The position numbers and the translations under genes are program-made. From WHTB01 sp050699035 (GTDB lineage Bacteria > Actinomycetota > Actinomycetes > Propionibacteriales > Nocardioidaceae): a stretch of DNA of 39,698 bases. The notes under the pieces were generated by a model. The model was not told the DNA's origin. It did not search any database and saw only the letters and a program-made list of their open reading frames with translations. Of this stretch, positions 38,734 through 39,698 are shown piece by piece (the first letter of the stretch is position 1; each line of letters starts with the position of its first letter). The DNA is taken from positions 1 to 39,698 of the forward strand of contig JBOHDE010000007.1 in the NCBI GenBank assembly GCA_050699035.1, given 5' to 3'.

Positions 38734-39698
38734 GTGACCGACCTGCTCTCCGACCTCGTCGTCGTCGACCTGACCCGCGCGCTGGCCGGGCCGCACGCCG
38801 GCATGATGCTCGGCGACCTCGGCGCCCGCGTGATCAAGGTCGAGTCACTGTCCGGCGACGACACCCGGGGCTGGGGCCCGCCGTTCGTCGGTGCGCCCGA
38901 GGACCGCGAGTCGACGTACTTCATGTCCTGCAACCGAAACAAGGAGTCGGTCACCGCCGACCTGAAGACCGAGGACGGCCGCGCGCTGCTCACCCGGCTG
39001 GTGCGCCGCGCCGACGTCCTGTGCGAGAACTTCCGCACCGGCGTGCTCGACCGCCTCGGCTTCACCGTCGAGCGCCTGCACGAGCTCAACCCCGGGCTGG
39101 TGATCTTGTCCATCACGGGGTTCGGCCACGACGGCCCGGAGGGCCGCCGGGCGGGGTATGACCAGATCGCGCAGGGCGAGGCCGGCCTGATGAGCCTGAC
39201 CGGACCGTCGGCCGACGAGCCGACCAAGGTGGGCGTCCCGATCGGCGACCTGCTGGCCGGGATGTACGGCGCGTACGGCGTGCTCGCCGCCCTGCACGAG
39301 CGACACGCGACCGGCCGCGGCCGCGTCGTCCGCACCAGCCTGCTGGCCTCGATCGTCGGGGTCCACGCCTTCCAGGGCACGCGCTGGACGGTCGCCGGCG
39401 AGGTTCCGCACGCGATCGGCAACCACCATCCGGCGATCGCGCCGTACGGGCTGTTCCACTCCGCCGACGCCCCGGTGCAGGTCGCGGTCGGCAGCGAGGA
39501 GCAGTGGCAGCGGTTCTCGGCGGTCGTCGGCATCGCGGCCGACGACCCGCGCTTCGCGACCAACTCCGACCGGGTGCACCACCGCACCGAGCTGGCGGCC
39601 CTGATCGACGAGCAGTTCGCCACTCGCCCGAGTGCTGAGTGGCTGGCCGAGCTCGACGGCGCTGGCATCCCGGCCGGCAAGGTGCGCACGCTCGACGA
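38734..39698 (+). CDS. CaiB/BaiF-family CoA-transferase (5' part)
   Basis: About 321 residues are visible before the window ends; the family is usually 390-410. The GTG start at 38734 has no strong ribosome site. Clear family features are VVDLTRALAGPHAGMMLGDL with GARVIKVE, SCNRNKESVTADLKTEDGR, and the catalytic Asp143 in GYDQIAQGEAGLMSLTG, which forms the acyl-enzyme anhydride in formyl-CoA transferase. It moves CoA between carboxylic acids. The substrate is unknown; class-III transferases here often serve aromatic-acid or bile-acid-like catabolism, consistent with the nearby paa genes. Confidence 0.88.
   Translation, partial: MTDLLSDLVVVDLTRALAGPHAGMMLGDLGARVIKVESLSGDDTRGWGPPFVGAPEDRESTYFMSCNRNKESVTADLKTEDGRALLTRLVRRADVLCENFRTGVLDRLGFTVERLHELNPGLVILSITGFGHDGPEGRRAGYDQIAQGEAGLMSLTGPSADEPTKVGVPIGDLLAGMYGAYGVLAALHERHATGRGRVVRTSLLASIVGVHAFQGTRWTVAGEVPHAIGNHHPAIAPYGLFHSADAPVQVAVGSEEQWQRFSAVVGIAADDPRFATNSDRVHHRTELAALIDEQFATRPSAEWLAELDGAGIPAGKVRTLD

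Noticed and set aside
1..39698. CRISPR array
   Set aside because: No series of short regularly spaced direct repeats was found; the repeats present are the 350-bp pair, the 57-bp palindromes and operator sets.

Overview
The window is high-GC (roughly 68-72% by eye) with strong G/C bias at third codon positions, many GTG starts and several leaderless promoters. It carries a mycothiol-dependent enzyme family, a FadE5-like acyl-CoA dehydrogenase and a PaaN/PaaH/PaaI/PaaK phenylacetate set. Together these point to a chromosomal segment of an actinobacterium. The gene content and base composition resemble Nocardioidaceae or other Propionibacteriales, but the genus is inference only.

Layout. 1-2412: end of a TIGR00725/LOG-like gene, a tiny basic protein, a secreted tannase-like hydrolase and a membrane-anchored coiled-coil protein. 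2531-2601: tRNA-Gly(CCC). About 2650-10300: an accessory region that looks like old mobile-element material behind the tRNA. It holds two 98%-identical 350-bp repeats, each containing a differently frameshifted copy of the same zinc-ribbon/two-TM small protein gene. Each copy lies divergent from a leaderless regulator gene with its own operator set (a GntR gene followed by a GNAT gene; an HTH-sensor gene followed by a PP2C phosphatase gene). The same region has a TetR/quinone-oxidoreductase pair with three operator-like sites, a TetR gene remnant, a cupin and a flavoprotein. No integrase or attachment-site duplication was found. 10894-19297: mixed housekeeping and unknown genes: a VOC protein, an M15-like SH3 wall protein, an MBL hydrolase, an alpha/beta hydrolase lacking its catalytic Ser and His, a NUDIX protein, a MurL-like PP-loop protein next to a methyltransferase, a DUF1349-like protein, and a Cys-less Rrf2 regulator beside a TauE/SafE exporter. 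19432-24731: FadE5 with paired operators, DUF6458, a DEAD-box helicase and a DUF2938-DUF899 operon. 24844-29567: an XRE-cupin regulator, an ArsR-AHSA1-DHFR-like operon, a mycothiol maleylpyruvate isomerase family protein, a TrmH methyltransferase and an SDR. 29645-31948: a single-chain SecDF. 32022-37163: paaN divergent from a GNAT-paaH-paaI-paaK operon. The end holds a TIGR02206 membrane protein, an FCD-type GntR regulator and a divergent CoA-transferase that runs off the window.

How the parts work together. The paa genes activate phenylacetate (PaaK), process the opened ring (PaaN, PaaH) and rescue trapped CoA (PaaI). Ring epoxidase and isomerase genes (paaABCDE, paaG) are not in the window. 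FadE5 and the CoA-transferase fit a catabolic, acyl-CoA-rich lifestyle. Several transcription factors sit beside their probable targets with visible inverted repeats between them: GntR at 3117-3183, TetR at 5398-5613, the HTH-sensor at 7868-7994, Rrf2 at 18330-18366, XRE-cupin at 24817-24835 and ArsR at 25425-25438.

The least explained items are the duplicated decayed zinc-ribbon gene with parallel regulator modules, the HTH-sensor/PP2C pair, the MurL-like protein, and a 57-bp near-perfect palindrome. That palindrome occurs twice, 10 kb apart, both times between convergent genes.
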